DNA from: Rhynchosporium graminicola
Lineage: Eukaryota > Ascomycota > Leotiomycetes > Helotiales > Ploettnerulaceae
Direction of reading: 5' to 3'
Length of the DNA: 64,000 bases
Assembly (NCBI GenBank): GCA_900074885.1
Contig: FJUW01000034.1
Coordinates: 312,021-376,020, forward strand
The first letter of the stretch is position 1, and the number at the start of each line of letters is the position of its first letter. A program made the translations under genes and the position numbers. This document shows positions 35,313 to 45,846 of the stretch, in pieces. Below the pieces are notes generated by a model. The model was not told the DNA's origin. It saw nothing but the letters and a program-made list of their open reading frames with translations, and searched no databases.

Positions 35313-36350
35313 TCAATCGGAGGGACCAGATCCCAACTGCACAGTCCGTTTCGCTAACCACTCAGCCGCTGTATAAACCCTATCATCACCATCTGCGCTG
35401 AATTTTCCTCCCACCTGGAGCTTCTCCCCATCCTCAAATTCCCCCAACGGCGTCATTCTCGTCTTATCCTCCGGCCTCATAAAATATACGACACTGATCC
35501 TCTCACGCCCCGCCTGCATTCCCGGCACATCCACGACCCGATGCTTCGCGCTCTTTAATCTCCCATTGGTAAACTTAACCATCGCATCCCCCAGATTCAC
35601 AATAGCGTGCCCTGGCAATGGCTTGACAAAATCCCACTCCCCCTCACGGCCCGGCACACGAGACTGGATCTGCAAGCCACCCAGCCAATTGAACAGTAAC
35701 GTCACACTACCGAAATCAGTGTGTGATGGCAAACCGACTGCGCGCTCATCAACCGGTTGCGCAGCTTTGTGTGTCAGACGTAGGTGGCTACCAGCAGGTT
35801 CCTCGAAACGATTAAGATTCGCGAAGGCATCGGCTTCCAGGCTTAGTTCGCGAGCCAGGACCTGCAGAATATAAATCGCCGCTTCATGAGCACCTTTCAC
35901 AAAACTACGCAGCTCCTCTTTTCGCTCCTCGATCTCGGCCGGGTAGGACCTACTCTCCGTAATCCCGAATAAATGATCTTTAGCTACATTGAAAAATTCC
36001 GTCGAGTCTGGGCGCTTGTCTTTATCGGTCTGCTTGACGGTACCGGCTGGTTTGTAGCCGAAGAGGGACTCGGGTGGGCGGAAAGCGTAAGAACGTTTTT
36101 CAGATAGAGGGAGCGAGAAGACAGATGTGCTCAGTTTGTAGAGTGCGTTTGCGGAGGATAAGAGGGAGAGGCCGGGCGGTGAGTCTCGTAGGTCGAGGTA
36201 GAAGAAGCCGTGGGTCTGGCAAGCCGTGAGGACTGAGGAGTTGGTTTCCGAGTCACCCGAGAGAAGCTTTGAGAGGGATATCGAGGCGATGGGGGCGTGT
36301 GGAAGGTCGGAGGGGAATGGAGGAAAGTCGAGAGTGGATGGGTCGGCCAT
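35313..36350 (-). CDS. 2-oxoglutarate/Fe(II)-dependent dioxygenase (isopenicillin N synthase-like fold)
   Basis: Single exon, 345 aa. The N-terminal DIOX_N-type region (CQTHGFFYLDL at 44-54) leads into the jelly-roll core. The iron ligands are visible as H210-x-D212 (PSHTDFGSVTLL) and H270 (SAKHRV), and the 2-oxoglutarate-binding R284-x-S286 as RISVVYF. Length and spacing fit the family. Members hydroxylate, desaturate or cyclise small molecules in the cytosol, and fungal ones are common in both primary and secondary metabolism. The substrate here is unknown. No pathway neighbours stand next to it; the UstYa group ends about 7.4 kb away. Confidence 0.88.
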   Translation of the reverse strand: MADPSTLDFPPFPSDLPHAPIASISLSKLLSGDSETNSSVLTACQTHGFFYLDLRDSPPGLSLLSSANALYKLSTSVFSLPLSEKRSYAFRPPESLFGYKPAGTVKQTDKDKRPDSTEFFNVAKDHLFGITESRSYPAEIEERKEELRSFVKGAHEAAIYILQVLARELSLEADAFANLNRFEEPAGSHLRLTHKAAQPVDERAVGLPSHTDFGSVTLLFNWLGGLQIQSRVPGREGEWDFVKPLPGHAIVNLGDAMVKFTNGRLKSAKHRVVDVPGMQAGRERISVVYFMRPEDKTRMTPLGEFEDGEKLQVGGKFSADGDDRVYTAAEWLAKRTVQLGSGPSD

Positions 36351-36897
36351 ACTTGCACGTGCTTAGTAGTGTCAGGAATAGTGATATTGATAAGCGACAG
36401 CGACAGCGACAGGAACGGCAACGCGTGAAGTTGTGTATGGATGCATCGTGGAGCTTGAGAGGAGGACGGGGACTTTAATGTTCACCGCACCCCGCATTGT
36501 TTACTTGCCTTGCCATGACCTTCAACTACCGGCAGTCAGCTTACTTGTACTAGCGTGATCTCCATCCGCGCTATCCGGGTAGGCTAGTCTAGGTTAGATA
36601 AGCTATTACTGCTACAACTGCTACTACTGCTACTACACCTAAGTCAGCGACTAAATGAATCTCGTTCCGCCTAGAAGAGGATTACAACATCTAGAAGATG
36701 AGCGTTCGTGATGTGGATTCATGTTTGACGTGATATTATAATGTCGATAGCGCACGAACTGAAACATTGAGCTTTTGATATGACCCACCGAAGCAAACCA
36801 TCAGTCTCCTTCCCCGCTCTAGATCTTAGTTGCGCGTACCCCGCAAACCATAGACTATCTTATCTGCCCCACTAACATGAACTAAGCGAGCCTCGGT
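36351..36897. other. Upstream region of the dioxygenase
   Basis: 547 bp with a CTACTG-like short tandem run near 36605-36640 and no gene. Ends at the TA target of the Tc1 element. Confidence 0.5.
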
Positions 36898-36899
36898 TA

Positions 36900-36970
36900 C
36901 AGTGGGGTGCAAAAAGTTTGAACACCCCCCCCTGGTAAGCCAAGGGGTACTTACCCGATTTAGACGTATA
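36900..36970 (+). repeat. Tc1 terminal inverted repeat, left
   Basis: About 70 bp, inverted partner of 38258-38328, with a C-run (ACACCCCCCCC) and GGTACTTACCC. Confidence 0.85.
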
Positions 36971-37699
36971 ACTCTTGCTGCTTTTCGAGACTTCTTCTAC
37001 TGAAAACACTACGCGTTTTAAAGGTATTTAGAAATACCTCAGAAGGAGCTTTCTTCTCAGATGCGCTCTTATATCTGCGAGCTTCACTCTATTAGCTAGA
37101 GTGCTCCTCGAATACATCAAAAATACCCTGATATTCCAATTTCTACTATTCGTACGACTATTCGAAGGCAAGTAACACGAGACGAGAATTAAGCTTCGAA
37201 ACCACGTTCAGGTAAGCCTCGAGCCTTAACTAAAGAATAACGCGATTATATATACGATATTATAAATCACTCGAACTCTCATATTAAAATACGAGACTTA
37301 CTCCGAGAAGTAAATAATAATTATAAGAAGCGGTATATATAAAGTCTTTTTCGCTCGATGAATAAGAGGAAGTAGCTTTAAAAGAAGCGACTTTTTATTA
37401 CTCTAGTATACGTAGAGGCTCGTCTCGAGTAGGTAATTCGGCATCAGGTATATATACTTAACGATTAGATACGTGTTTCGTAGTCTGACGAGTATATAGT
37501 TAAACGAGAAGTAGGAGTTAAACTTATTTAGACTTTTATACGCCCTCGAGATCAAATTCGAAAAGGAGATATATAACCGGTTCGATACTCAGGGAAAGGA
37601 GTAAAGAAGATACTTTAGGCTATATTTAGCTATAATCGGAGGACGGGTTTAATACCTCTCGATAGAGATCCTCTTGCTGCTCGTGGAGGAGTTACTTCG

Positions 37700-38230
37700 T
37701 GGGTTATACGGAACCTATATAAGGCGTTTCTACTAGATATAATAGTCGAAGGAGGAGAGTTTATGTACGATAGCTGTAACGGGGTTGAGGTTAAGCTCTC
37801 ACCAACTACGCCATCTGGACCAAAAGATCACAATATACTGCGCAAGCAGTATACGCTTAACACCGTACATATATAATCGACTACCACGTGACCATTATAA
37901 TAGCGCAGGTCTATACCGAGGGAATATTATTAAAGAGATACTTCGGGAAATGAATATTCGAGTTATAAGCTAGCTTCCGTACTCTCCTGACTTAAATCCG
38001 ATCGAAAACCTCTAGGCTTTAATGAAAGCAGAGCTTTATCGACTATACCCTGAGCTCGAGCATGCTCCTGATACTAACGATACACTTAATACTTTAGTCC
38101 GAGGAGCATAAGAGGCGTGGCACGCAATTGATAATAGAATTCTATATAGATTAGCTACTACTATAGACTATCGAGTAAAATCTGTAATTAAGGCTAAAGG
38201 GTAGTATACGAAGTATTAGATATTCAATTG
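37700..38230 (+). pseudogene. Tc1 transposase C-terminal remnant
   Basis: Broken frame with YSPDLNPIENL (about 37.98 kb) and downstream residues matching the end of Tc1 transposases. Stops replace Trp/Gln codons. Confidence 0.75.
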
Positions 38231-38257
38231 ATTTGTTTACCTTCAAAGCAGCGAGGT

Positions 38258-38328
38258 AAACACGTCTAAATTGGGTAAGTACCCCTTAGCTTACTAGGGG
38301 GGGTGTTCAAACTTTTTGCACCCTACTG
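38258..38328 (-). repeat. Tc1 terminal inverted repeat, right
   Basis: Inverted partner of the left end, terminating in CTACTG next to TA. Confidence 0.85.
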
Positions 38329-38596
38329 TAGGCATAACGATCGATATCGGCAAAACGACGGCCGATAGTTGCTATACCCCAAATTGCGACATTGAATCTA
38401 TGTCAACTTTCAAGAACATCAAGCAGAGATCATGTCCTTAAGTAGAGATCGAATTAAGTTCACGAATTTTGATGCTTACAAGTGGGATGGCGTTAGTTTA
38501 TGATTCCCTATCTAGCTCAACAGCCGGCCTAGTGCCCTTTTGGAAAGATATATAGAACCCAATCTCGCGAAGAAGGGTGCTAGTCGGAGTGGTTAG

Positions 38597-38689
38597 AGAT
38601 AATTGGAGGAGCAAAAGGTTATTGATTAGAGAGGAAGCTCTGGCTCTGACAAAATACACCCGCACTAGTCTCGATTGCACCTTCCTACT
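38597..38689 (+). repeat. About 92-bp direct repeat, copy 1
   Basis: Shared with 39442-39533 (for example GAGGAGCAAAAGGTT, CTAGTCTCGATTGCACC) with a few mismatches; 845 bp apart. Confidence 0.8.
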
Positions 38690-39441
38690 ACTCAGGGCCT
38701 TATACAGCTAAGCTAAGTATTCTACCGATCCTTTCTAACTGACTGTTTCCTCGATCCTTAGACCTTCATCTGATTTGTAAAACTCGGCTCCTTGCTCATG
38801 ATCAAGTATCTATATCTTCAACCTCCTACCAGCGCCTACTAGGCTTTACCCCTACTCCGACTTCCTACTTATGCGTCAACCACCTCGTAGCCGCGGGAAG
38901 GCAGGGAACCCGGTCCGGTTAGTAGCGAATTTAAGGCGACGGACTGCATGATAACATGTTGAAAGACGACTCTCTTTGATCGAATGACTGATTCGTAATG
39001 AAGAAACTGCTGACTGATTTGGAACTTTGAATTGCCTTTAGCTGACTGTAATTGACTGATTGAATGTATGACGTAGGTCGAAGGCTCCTGGATCTGGATC
39101 TTAGATCTTGGATTCCGAAGCTTGGATTCCGAAGCTAGATCCCGGCTCCTTAATCTGGATCCGTATTTATTGAAAGTGTAGAAAGACGAGAGCTGAAGCT
39201 CGTAGAAAGATCGAAAACAAATAGCGTTTAAAGGTTACGTAAAACTAGTCGCAGGCACGTATAAAAGGCTGACTTTAGGAGAGGGTTTCGGAGCTGTCGA
39301 GACCTTCAACGTGAGCAGGTAGCTAATCTGCTGCGGAAGGTTCGATCAAGCGTGCGAATTCATTGAGAATATACTGAAGGTATCCCGATTGCGAATCAAA
39401 GAGTAGATCAGGCGTTTCTCGATTCCCTGCTAGTAGTCGCC

Positions 39442-39533
39442 AGATAATTAGAGGAGCAAAAGGTTGTTGATTAGAGAGGAAGCTCAGCTCTGACTAAATA
39501 CACCCGGACTAGTCTCGATTGCACCTTCCTACT
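39442..39533 (+). repeat. About 92-bp direct repeat, copy 2
   Basis: Partner of 38597-38689. Flanks differ, so these may be truncated LTR ends of a lost retroelement. Confidence 0.8.
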
Positions 39534-40461
39534 GTTACAACAGAACCGCCCGAAAGTACCTACTCTCGGAACGGTCCAGGTGCGGCTCGCAGCGTAAAAC
39601 CGCTTAGTCGGACGACAACCTACCAATAAATATTGGAGAATTTTCATCTGCCTCCATGACCAAGATCCCACTTTTCGGAAGCCAATCCAATTCACGACTT
39701 CTAACCTCGCTCTCTGAGCAACCATCTTCGCAGGATCGCTGTAGCCTCGGAGAAATGCGTTCGCATTTGTTTGGCATTGATGAGGACGCGGAATTGGAGT
39801 ATTACGATATGGAACTAATAGGCAGGTATCGACACGGAGACACGGCAGGATTTTGGCCCTACGATTCTTGTACCATATGTCATCTAAGTAGACCCGCATT
39901 GAAACTGAGCTCGGGATTGAGCTTGGCTGTAAAGTATATCTCGGTCCTGATAAGAAGAATGCAAGACGATACCAAATTATGAAATTCCACTTTTGGATTA
40001 ATGTCCTTTCGCTGGAGTATGAAGCCGTAAGGTATGGCGGTAGATACAGTATTGAACAGTATATGAAAAGGTTACATAGGACATACTGATTCATTTGTTT
40101 CAGTATACTACTCGCAAAATCCTCAACGTTCCCAGGTGTTTTCATTCAGGAGCCGAAATTTCGGATTTCCAATCTAGTCCGTAGTCCGGACTTAACTCAG
40201 CGAAACCTTGGGCAACCCTGAGACATGGCCCTGTCTGGAACATTTGGCACGGAATAAAAATCTCCACAAATTATGTACTTAGCTTCACTCGTTCGAACAG
40301 CTTCACTATCCATCTCAAGAGCGAAAAGCATCGGGATAATTCTCATCGGTACAATAATGTCAGGGCAGCGGAGCGTAGCAAGGAAAAACATGAAGATGTT
40401 GAGTGTAACTCAACGAAGGTCTTTGCTCTAATATATATTATCTGGGAAGGACGAAACCAGC

Positions 40462-40580
40462 ACATACGACCATAGACTGGTGAGAAATGGGCATCCCGTC
40501 CGCTCTGCCATACACAAGCACCAGATCGGTGGATTAGTAGTTGGGTGGGTGACCACCAGCGAATACCTACTGTTGTATGT
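40462..40580 (+). rRNA. 5S ribosomal RNA gene
   Basis: The 119-bp sequence begins ACATACGACCATAGACTGG and ends TGTTGTATGT, so the two ends pair as helix I. It contains the near-invariant internal promoter region TTAGTAGTTGGGTGGGTGAC and CACCAGCGAATACC, and the CATCCCGTCCGCTCTGCC loop of fungal 5S rRNA. A T-rich stretch (CTTTTGTTGTTTT) follows as RNA polymerase III terminator. It stands alone among protein genes, as 5S genes do in many filamentous ascomycetes. The hairpins look intact, so it is probably a functional dispersed copy. Confidence 0.93.
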
Positions 40581-41042
40581 CTTTTGTTGTTTTAAATTTT
40601 TATTTGGCATTCTCTTTTTTCGTTTTTGGGTTGTGAATCGAAAGTGGAGTGAAGTTGTGGAGAATTTTCGCTGCAGGCGGAGGGTTTGTTTGGATTGCAA
40701 ATGTGTAAGCGAGTCGGCGTGGGTCGATTGTTGCAGCTTGCACCGGTGATGTTTGAATGGAACTCCTCATGAAGGAGTGGAAGAATTCGTTAGAAGGTCA
40801 GAAAACGACCGCAGGGCCTTGTTCTTTGCTTACTCAAGAGCTTTGGGCATGTTGGTAGTTTTTGTTGATGCTTCCGGGTACGATCGTGGTCTGCAAGTTT
40901 TGATCTACATCAAAAGATGTGATGACTTGTGCAATCCTTATCAGCAACATAACAGCGTGATATGGCAAGGTATCTATCTGTCTTATGATACATTCCCTTC
41001 TATTTATACAAGATATACACTTGATAAAACAGTTTCCGCCCA
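40581..41042. other. Intergenic between 5S and DHCR24-like gene
   Basis: Starts with the polymerase III T-run. The rest shows no supported gene and includes the 3' UTR of the - strand neighbour. Confidence 0.5.
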
Positions 41043-43001
41043 TTATCTATCAACCTCCTCCACCTCTCTATATTGCTTCCAGGCACTCTTCCTCGCCGCC
41101 AAGTAAGTCTTACTCTTAATCGCCATCTTAATTCCATAGAACCCCGCAAACGGCCACATAGTCCTCATCCTCTCTCTCAGCGTTTTGCCCTTCTCAACCA
41201 GTCCCCCTTTCCCACTCTTAACATCGACCTTAACCTTCTCATACACACTCGGTAACCCCTGCGCCTTATACTTGGTTCTCAGAGCCTCATACCACGGCCT
41301 ATCAAACTGCGTCCAGAACTCATCTTCAGAGTAATACGTATGTGCATACAACCATTTCATACCGCCCAATTCCTTGAGCTTAGCCTCCAAGGAGCGATTC
41401 TTGCGTATGAACTCGTCATGGTCTTCTGGTCCGGGTCCCCATAGTCCAATATTAAGCATTGGTTCCGGCTCCCCAGGCACAGCGTCAGGGTCAGCTGGTA
41501 CAGAAGCTGAGGGTGTGAAGTGCGGATGCATAGTCGGAATGGGGCTTTGTTTCAACGGACATAGCCACAAAGGATAAATTCTGAATTCCTCATCCGTGTA
41601 ATTGACGAAAGCTTCAGCTGTAGAATACGGAAAAGCAAGGTCTTGCACAACATACTTCTTCGACTGTCCACTAGCATGCAGCGCCGTATACATCATCCTC
41701 GTATGTAGAAAATCGTCAAGAAACCAGCGCGTAAATTTGTTGAATGGGAATTTGAAATACTCAAATGCTGATGCACCGACCCAGAATCCACCGCGGTCAT
41801 AGCGGAAGAGGTACTCTGGGAGGGGAATTGTTTCGGTGGTCGCGGAAAAGGATTGATTGAGCGCATCGCGAACGTGCAGGTAGAACCAGGGATCGCGAGC
41901 TGAGCTGAAGTTTTGCATTGGGGCACCGGGCTTGGGTACGTCGGTCAACTGGCCGGTGATGATGGCCCCGTGAGTTTTGGAAAACATGATTCCGTCTACG
42001 TATTCGTATAATGAATCTTCTCGAGTGAAATGCTTAAGCTTAGATATCGCTTCTTGCATACTGGTAACAGGATGATATGTCGTTTCGACGTACTTCTTCG
42101 CATCTTGCAAGCGTAGTTCCACAAGTGTTATCACACCAAAGGTTCCCACTGCACCCGCAGCGCCGTGTAATAAGTCCGATCTCTTTTCAGAGGATAATCG
42201 CACCACTTCTCCATCAGCGAGAACCATTTCCACCCAATTGATCGTCTGATCAAAGAATCCATGTCTGAACGAACTACTTTCCCCACTTGTCCCCGAATAA
42301 CCGCCTCCGACTGTTATTCCAGGGAATTCCATGACAACCGGTGGCACGAGTCCATACTTCAGCGTCTCTTCCACCAGTCTGTCCATGGACACATTGGGTT
42401 CGACTAGACATGTCTTCTTCTCTACATCAACGTGCAAGACGTGCGATAGTGTGCTAGTGTCAACTAGATTCTTCTTTATGCCGGGTCGAGTACTGTTGGT
42501 CGAGCCGTGGAAGATGCGGAATTTCTCACCGCGAGAATGGTAATCGCGAACACGGGAGGAGATTTTTTCGGCTCTTTGTTTGTGCTGATCCATTGCAGGA
42601 TCTAGTGGAGCTTTTGTTGTAGAGAAATTGCGATACTGGATGAGAGCATGCCTTGGGGGCGAGTTCCTCAACCCTAAGCAAATCGTCGAGGCCTGTCTCG
42701 AGCCATTGCTCTGGAACCCTCTGTTCGAAGATGCTGCACAGGCAGAGAAGTTTTGTTGTATGGAAGCTATACCTCGTCGCTGTATTCTAGCATTTCGAGC
42801 TGCACGTCGAGGAACCGAAAGAAGCTGCGGCCTGCTGGCCGTTATGGCGGTCCATTGAGGCTTCATTGATGGAAATGAAGCTGAAATTGCGCGTTCAAAA
42901 ATGTAGAGATCGTTCCCTGAGACTCCGCTTCGGCTCGGTCGGGTCAAAAGATACCGATGCCGAGCTTTGAGGATTTCCTTCGGACTATCCCTTGCAACCA
43001 A
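41043..43001 (-). CDS. DHCR24-like FAD-dependent oxidoreductase (delta(24)-sterol reductase family)
   Basis: Single exon, up to 652 aa. The FAD-binding PCMH domain starts about residue 160: VDVEKKTCLVEPNVSMDRLV, then PPVVMEFPGITVGGGYSGTS and the H-G-F-F-D block, followed by WVEMVLADGEVVRLS. The order and wording are those of the DHCR24/Diminuto family, membrane-linked enzymes that reduce sterol side-chain double bonds; fungal members often have unknown substrates. The start is uncertain: ATG at 43001 gives a 136-residue Arg/Ser-rich lead that looks like a mitochondrial presequence (RNFSTTKAPL), 42866 is intermediate, and 42593 (MDQHKQRAEKI) gives the usual family start. Confidence 0.85.
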   Translation of the reverse strand: MVARDSPKEILKARHRYLLTRPSRSGVSGNDLYIFERAISASFPSMKPQWTAITASRPQLLSVPRRAARNARIQRRGIASIQQNFSACAASSNRGFQSNGSRQASTICLGLRNSPPRHALIQYRNFSTTKAPLDPAMDQHKQRAEKISSRVRDYHSRGEKFRIFHGSTNSTRPGIKKNLVDTSTLSHVLHVDVEKKTCLVEPNVSMDRLVEETLKYGLVPPVVMEFPGITVGGGYSGTSGESSSFRHGFFDQTINWVEMVLADGEVVRLSSEKRSDLLHGAAGAVGTFGVITLVELRLQDAKKYVETTYHPVTSMQEAISKLKHFTREDSLYEYVDGIMFSKTHGAIITGQLTDVPKPGAPMQNFSSARDPWFYLHVRDALNQSFSATTETIPLPEYLFRYDRGGFWVGASAFEYFKFPFNKFTRWFLDDFLHTRMMYTALHASGQSKKYVVQDLAFPYSTAEAFVNYTDEEFRIYPLWLCPLKQSPIPTMHPHFTPSASVPADPDAVPGEPEPMLNIGLWGPGPEDHDEFIRKNRSLEAKLKELGGMKWLYAHTYYSEDEFWTQFDRPWYEALRTKYKAQGLPSVYEKVKVDVKSGKGGLVEKGKTLRERMRTMWPFAGFYGIKMAIKSKTYLAARKSAWKQYREVEEVDR

Positions 43002-43449
43002 AACCCAACAACGACATACCTAAGTATTCAGACGATGTCTCTATGTCAGGAACCCGAGATCTTGCAGGGTAAGGAACTGAAATTTCTACGGACACGTTGG
43101 TCTAGGCCTTGACCATTACTCGCATTTCAATAAAGTTGCTATGATGAACAATATCAGGCTTCAGACATCAGGATGTCAATGTGAAAGAATGTCTTGGGGA
43201 CTTTTTGCTTTGCTTCTTACAGGAGTTCCTTTTCCTGAAGTCCCTCCTGCTTCAAGTTTTTGATTCTGTTCCGAGTGATCTGGGACTTCCCCTCAAACAA
43301 AGCTAAAGATGTTCTACTCGAGGGAGGGAGCAGTCATTGTCGAAAGCACCTTCCTATAAATCCGAAAAGAGTACGCTAGAGTCTGTCTTCATTCTCCAAG
43401 ACTATTTCGGAATAAATCTGTAGAGCCCCCTAGACTAACGCCAATACTC
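43002..43449. promoter_or_regulatory. Divergent promoter region (DHCR24-like / chitinase)
   Basis: 448 bp between divergent genes. A TATA-like box, TATAAAT at 43355-43361, lies about 90 bp before the chitinase ATG. Confidence 0.5.
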
Positions 43450-45846
43450 ATGTTCAAAATGTTATCCTTCGCGTCCTATGGCTCTCTCTTATTTGCATTT
43501 CTCTTAGTCCCTATTTTATCTCTTTCGTCCATAAATCCTGCCTCCAAATCTCCTTCCGACAGCACTCACAGACATGTCACACAACAGGATCACGACAACC
43601 ATCCTCCATTCCCAATACTGGAGATTGGTTTGCAGCACATCCTCGCCCAAATTGGTGCAAATGCCACAGAAGCGGGGAATGAATCGATGTCAGGAACCAC
43701 GCATCATCACATCAATCCCTCACAAAAGCTTCCGACTCAGCTAGTCGAAGCGGTCGATCAATGTGGACCGGGTGCTCCTTGCGTCGATGGGAGTTGTTGC
43801 AATTCTGTAAGCTACGAAACTCAGAATGGTTATGTCCGGAAAAGAATAGCTGATAAATAATAGGAAGGTAAATGCGGGTTTACTCCTTACAACTGCGGAC
43901 CTACAGCCACAACATCATGCATATCAAACTGCGATTCAAGAGCTATGTGCGGTGTGAATTCAAGAAACAGTGCTGAGAAGTGTCCGCTGAACCTCTGCTG
44001 CTCATATTTTGGTTACTGCGGCGTATGTACATCACATCCTGATGATCTTTACTTCGCTAATAAGATAAAGGATACAGAAGTACACTGCGGTAATCCGAAT
44101 GGAATGGCTCCTTGTCAATCAGGGTATGGAAGCTGTCAGATTGCAGCTATACCATCTTGCAATGGAGGAACTTCTGCAAGTGGAGGTCGGAGAGTGGCGT
44201 ATTACCAAGCTGGGTAGGGTCTCTCCACATGACCTTCCCTATTCACATAATAACCGGATACAGAAACTTGTTATATCGCAAATGCAATCGCATCTGCCCC
44301 TCCGATATCGTGCCTCGAGACCTTACCCACCTGATCTTCGCATTTGTATTCATCAACCCCAACACTTTCAAAGTAGAATCCGAAAATGATCCTGATGACC
44401 ATGCGCTTTATTATCAGTTTACTGCATTGAAGACGACTACTACCCAGACTTGGCTGTCGATCGGTGGGTATGGATTTAGTGACCCGGGAGAGACTTTTAC
44501 GACTTGGTCTGTTTTGTGTGCTGATCAAGCACGACGAGCTGTGTTCATTAAGTCTCTGATTGAATTCATGACTATGTGGGGATTTCAGGGCGTAGATCTT
44601 GATTGGGAATATGTAAGTTATCTGCTTCGGCAAGGGAATTATCTACTTTATCAGAAGACTAATTAGATTCTCCCAGCCGGTCGAACCAACCCGTGGGGGT
44701 CGTCCCATCGATACAGCCAATTTCAACGCCCTAGTCCAAGAAATGCGGGCAGCTTTTGGTTCAAGATTCGGCATAAGCATAGCACTGTACCCTTTGCCCC
44801 CCCTACCCTCTATCACTTCCCCGTCCTGACTATTACCAGTCCTGCAGACTTCACATACATTCAACACTTTGACGTCTTCACCCTCTCCCAATCTGTCGAC
44901 TTCTTCAACCTCATGACTTACGACCTGCACGGACCCTGGGAAGCTGATATCCTAGGCGCTATTATCCGAGCACCTAGTTCGATCCCCGATATCAATAAAG
45001 CCCTCCTCCCACTTTGGTTTGCCGGTATCCCTCCTATTAAAATCAACATCGGAGCTTCCATGTATGGCCGCTCATACACGTTACAAGATCCGGGCTGTAA
45101 AGAGCTTGGATGTCCGTATTCTGGACCAGGAAATCCCGGAAAGTGTACAGATGTACCGGGTCTTTTATCGCTGTGGGAAATTGCGCTGTTACAGCAAGAG
45201 AAAGAGACAGCTATCAAGTATACAGGTGATGTTGGTATGGAGCAGATCGTCTTTAATGGTGATCAATTTGTGGTATTTGATGCTAGTAAGACTGTGGATG
45301 AGAAATTGAAGTGGGCGGATAGATTGTGTCTTGGTGGTATCGCTTTTTGGGGTACGGATCTATATTCGAGCTGGGGAAGGTTTGTGATCTTCTTCCTTGT
45401 TTCTTATCACATCATTGTTTCTTTTTCGCATCCGTTTCTTCGTCCTTCGTATGCTATCAAAATCATCCTCGCTAACCACATCTCCTCTCAGTGGACCTAA
45501 ACCTCTCACCCTGTCCACAGACACTCTCTGCGGCTCGTCGCACTCCACAACCTGTCCTTCCGGCACCTGCTGCTCCCAATACAACATCTGCGGTACAACG
45601 CCCGACCACTGCGAAGCTTCTAATGGATGCCAACCAGCTTTCGGCACCTGCATCGTCAGTAAAGCCCTTGTATCAGGAGGCGTGAGTATTAGTACCGATG
45701 GGAAATGCGGAGACGGACATGGCAAGACGTGTAAAGGCAGTGTGTTTGGAGATTGTTGTTCTGGATTCGGCTGGTGTGGGAGGACGGAAGACTATTGTCA
45801 CAAAAGTACAGGCTGCCAAGGGGCCTGGGGGGATTGTTGGAGGTGA
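43450..45846 (+). CDS. Secreted GH18 chitinase with several CBM18 chitin-binding domains
   Basis: Seven exons: 43450-43806, 43864-44022, 44071-44213, 44264-44612, 44677-44786, 44840-45379 and 45492-45846 (introns 48-112 bp), 2013 nt, 670 aa. Signal peptide at residues 1-27. An N-terminal Cys-rich region includes a CBM18 (CCSYFGYCGDTEVHC). The GH18 barrel starts RRVAYYQAG (about 212) and carries the catalytic DxxDxDxE end as VDLDWEY with acid/base E335, then NLMTYDLHGPW. Two more CBM18 domains close the protein (CCSQYNICGTTPDHC and DCCSGFGWCGRTEDYC). The layout matches large fungal subgroup C chitinases acting on cell-wall chitin outside the cell. No LysM repeat was seen. All introns keep frame, so the gene looks intact. 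Confidence 0.9.

Larger units (their letters stand above)
36900..38328 (+). mobile_element. Tc1/mariner-type DNA transposon, RIP-degraded
   Basis: The 1429-bp element is bounded by TA (36898-36899 and 38329-38330) and by long inverted repeats of about 70 bp. The left end reads CAGTGGGGTGCAAAAAGTTT; the right end is its complement with few changes (CAGTAGGGTGC). Inside, on +, a transposase can be traced with stops; the C-terminal catalytic stretch reads YSPDLNPIENL and later EAWHAIDNRILYRLATTIDY, typical of Tc1 DDE enzymes. Gln and Trp codons have become stops, so it is inactive. The well-kept ends mean it could still be moved in trans. Confidence 0.88.
38331..40461. other. Degenerate repeat region, no supported gene
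   Basis: Contains a 92-bp direct repeat, a tandem CTTGGATTCCGAAG pair at about 39110-39140, and a TG...CA-bounded stretch (about 38957-39542) that could be an old solo LTR. Frames at 39471-40145 (-) and 39656-39982 (+) overlap each other and show no family motif, so neither was called. Confidence 0.4.

Noticed and set aside
39471..40145. 224-residue frame on - and overlapping 108-residue frame on +
   Set aside because: They overlap each other, lie in a degenerate repeat region and carry no recognisable motif; cannot decide that either is real.
44787..44839. Apparent frameshift in the chitinase between FGISIAL and ADFTYIQHFDV
   Set aside because: A 53-bp GT-AG intron with a CTGAC branch site near its 3' end explains it and restores the GH18 sequence.
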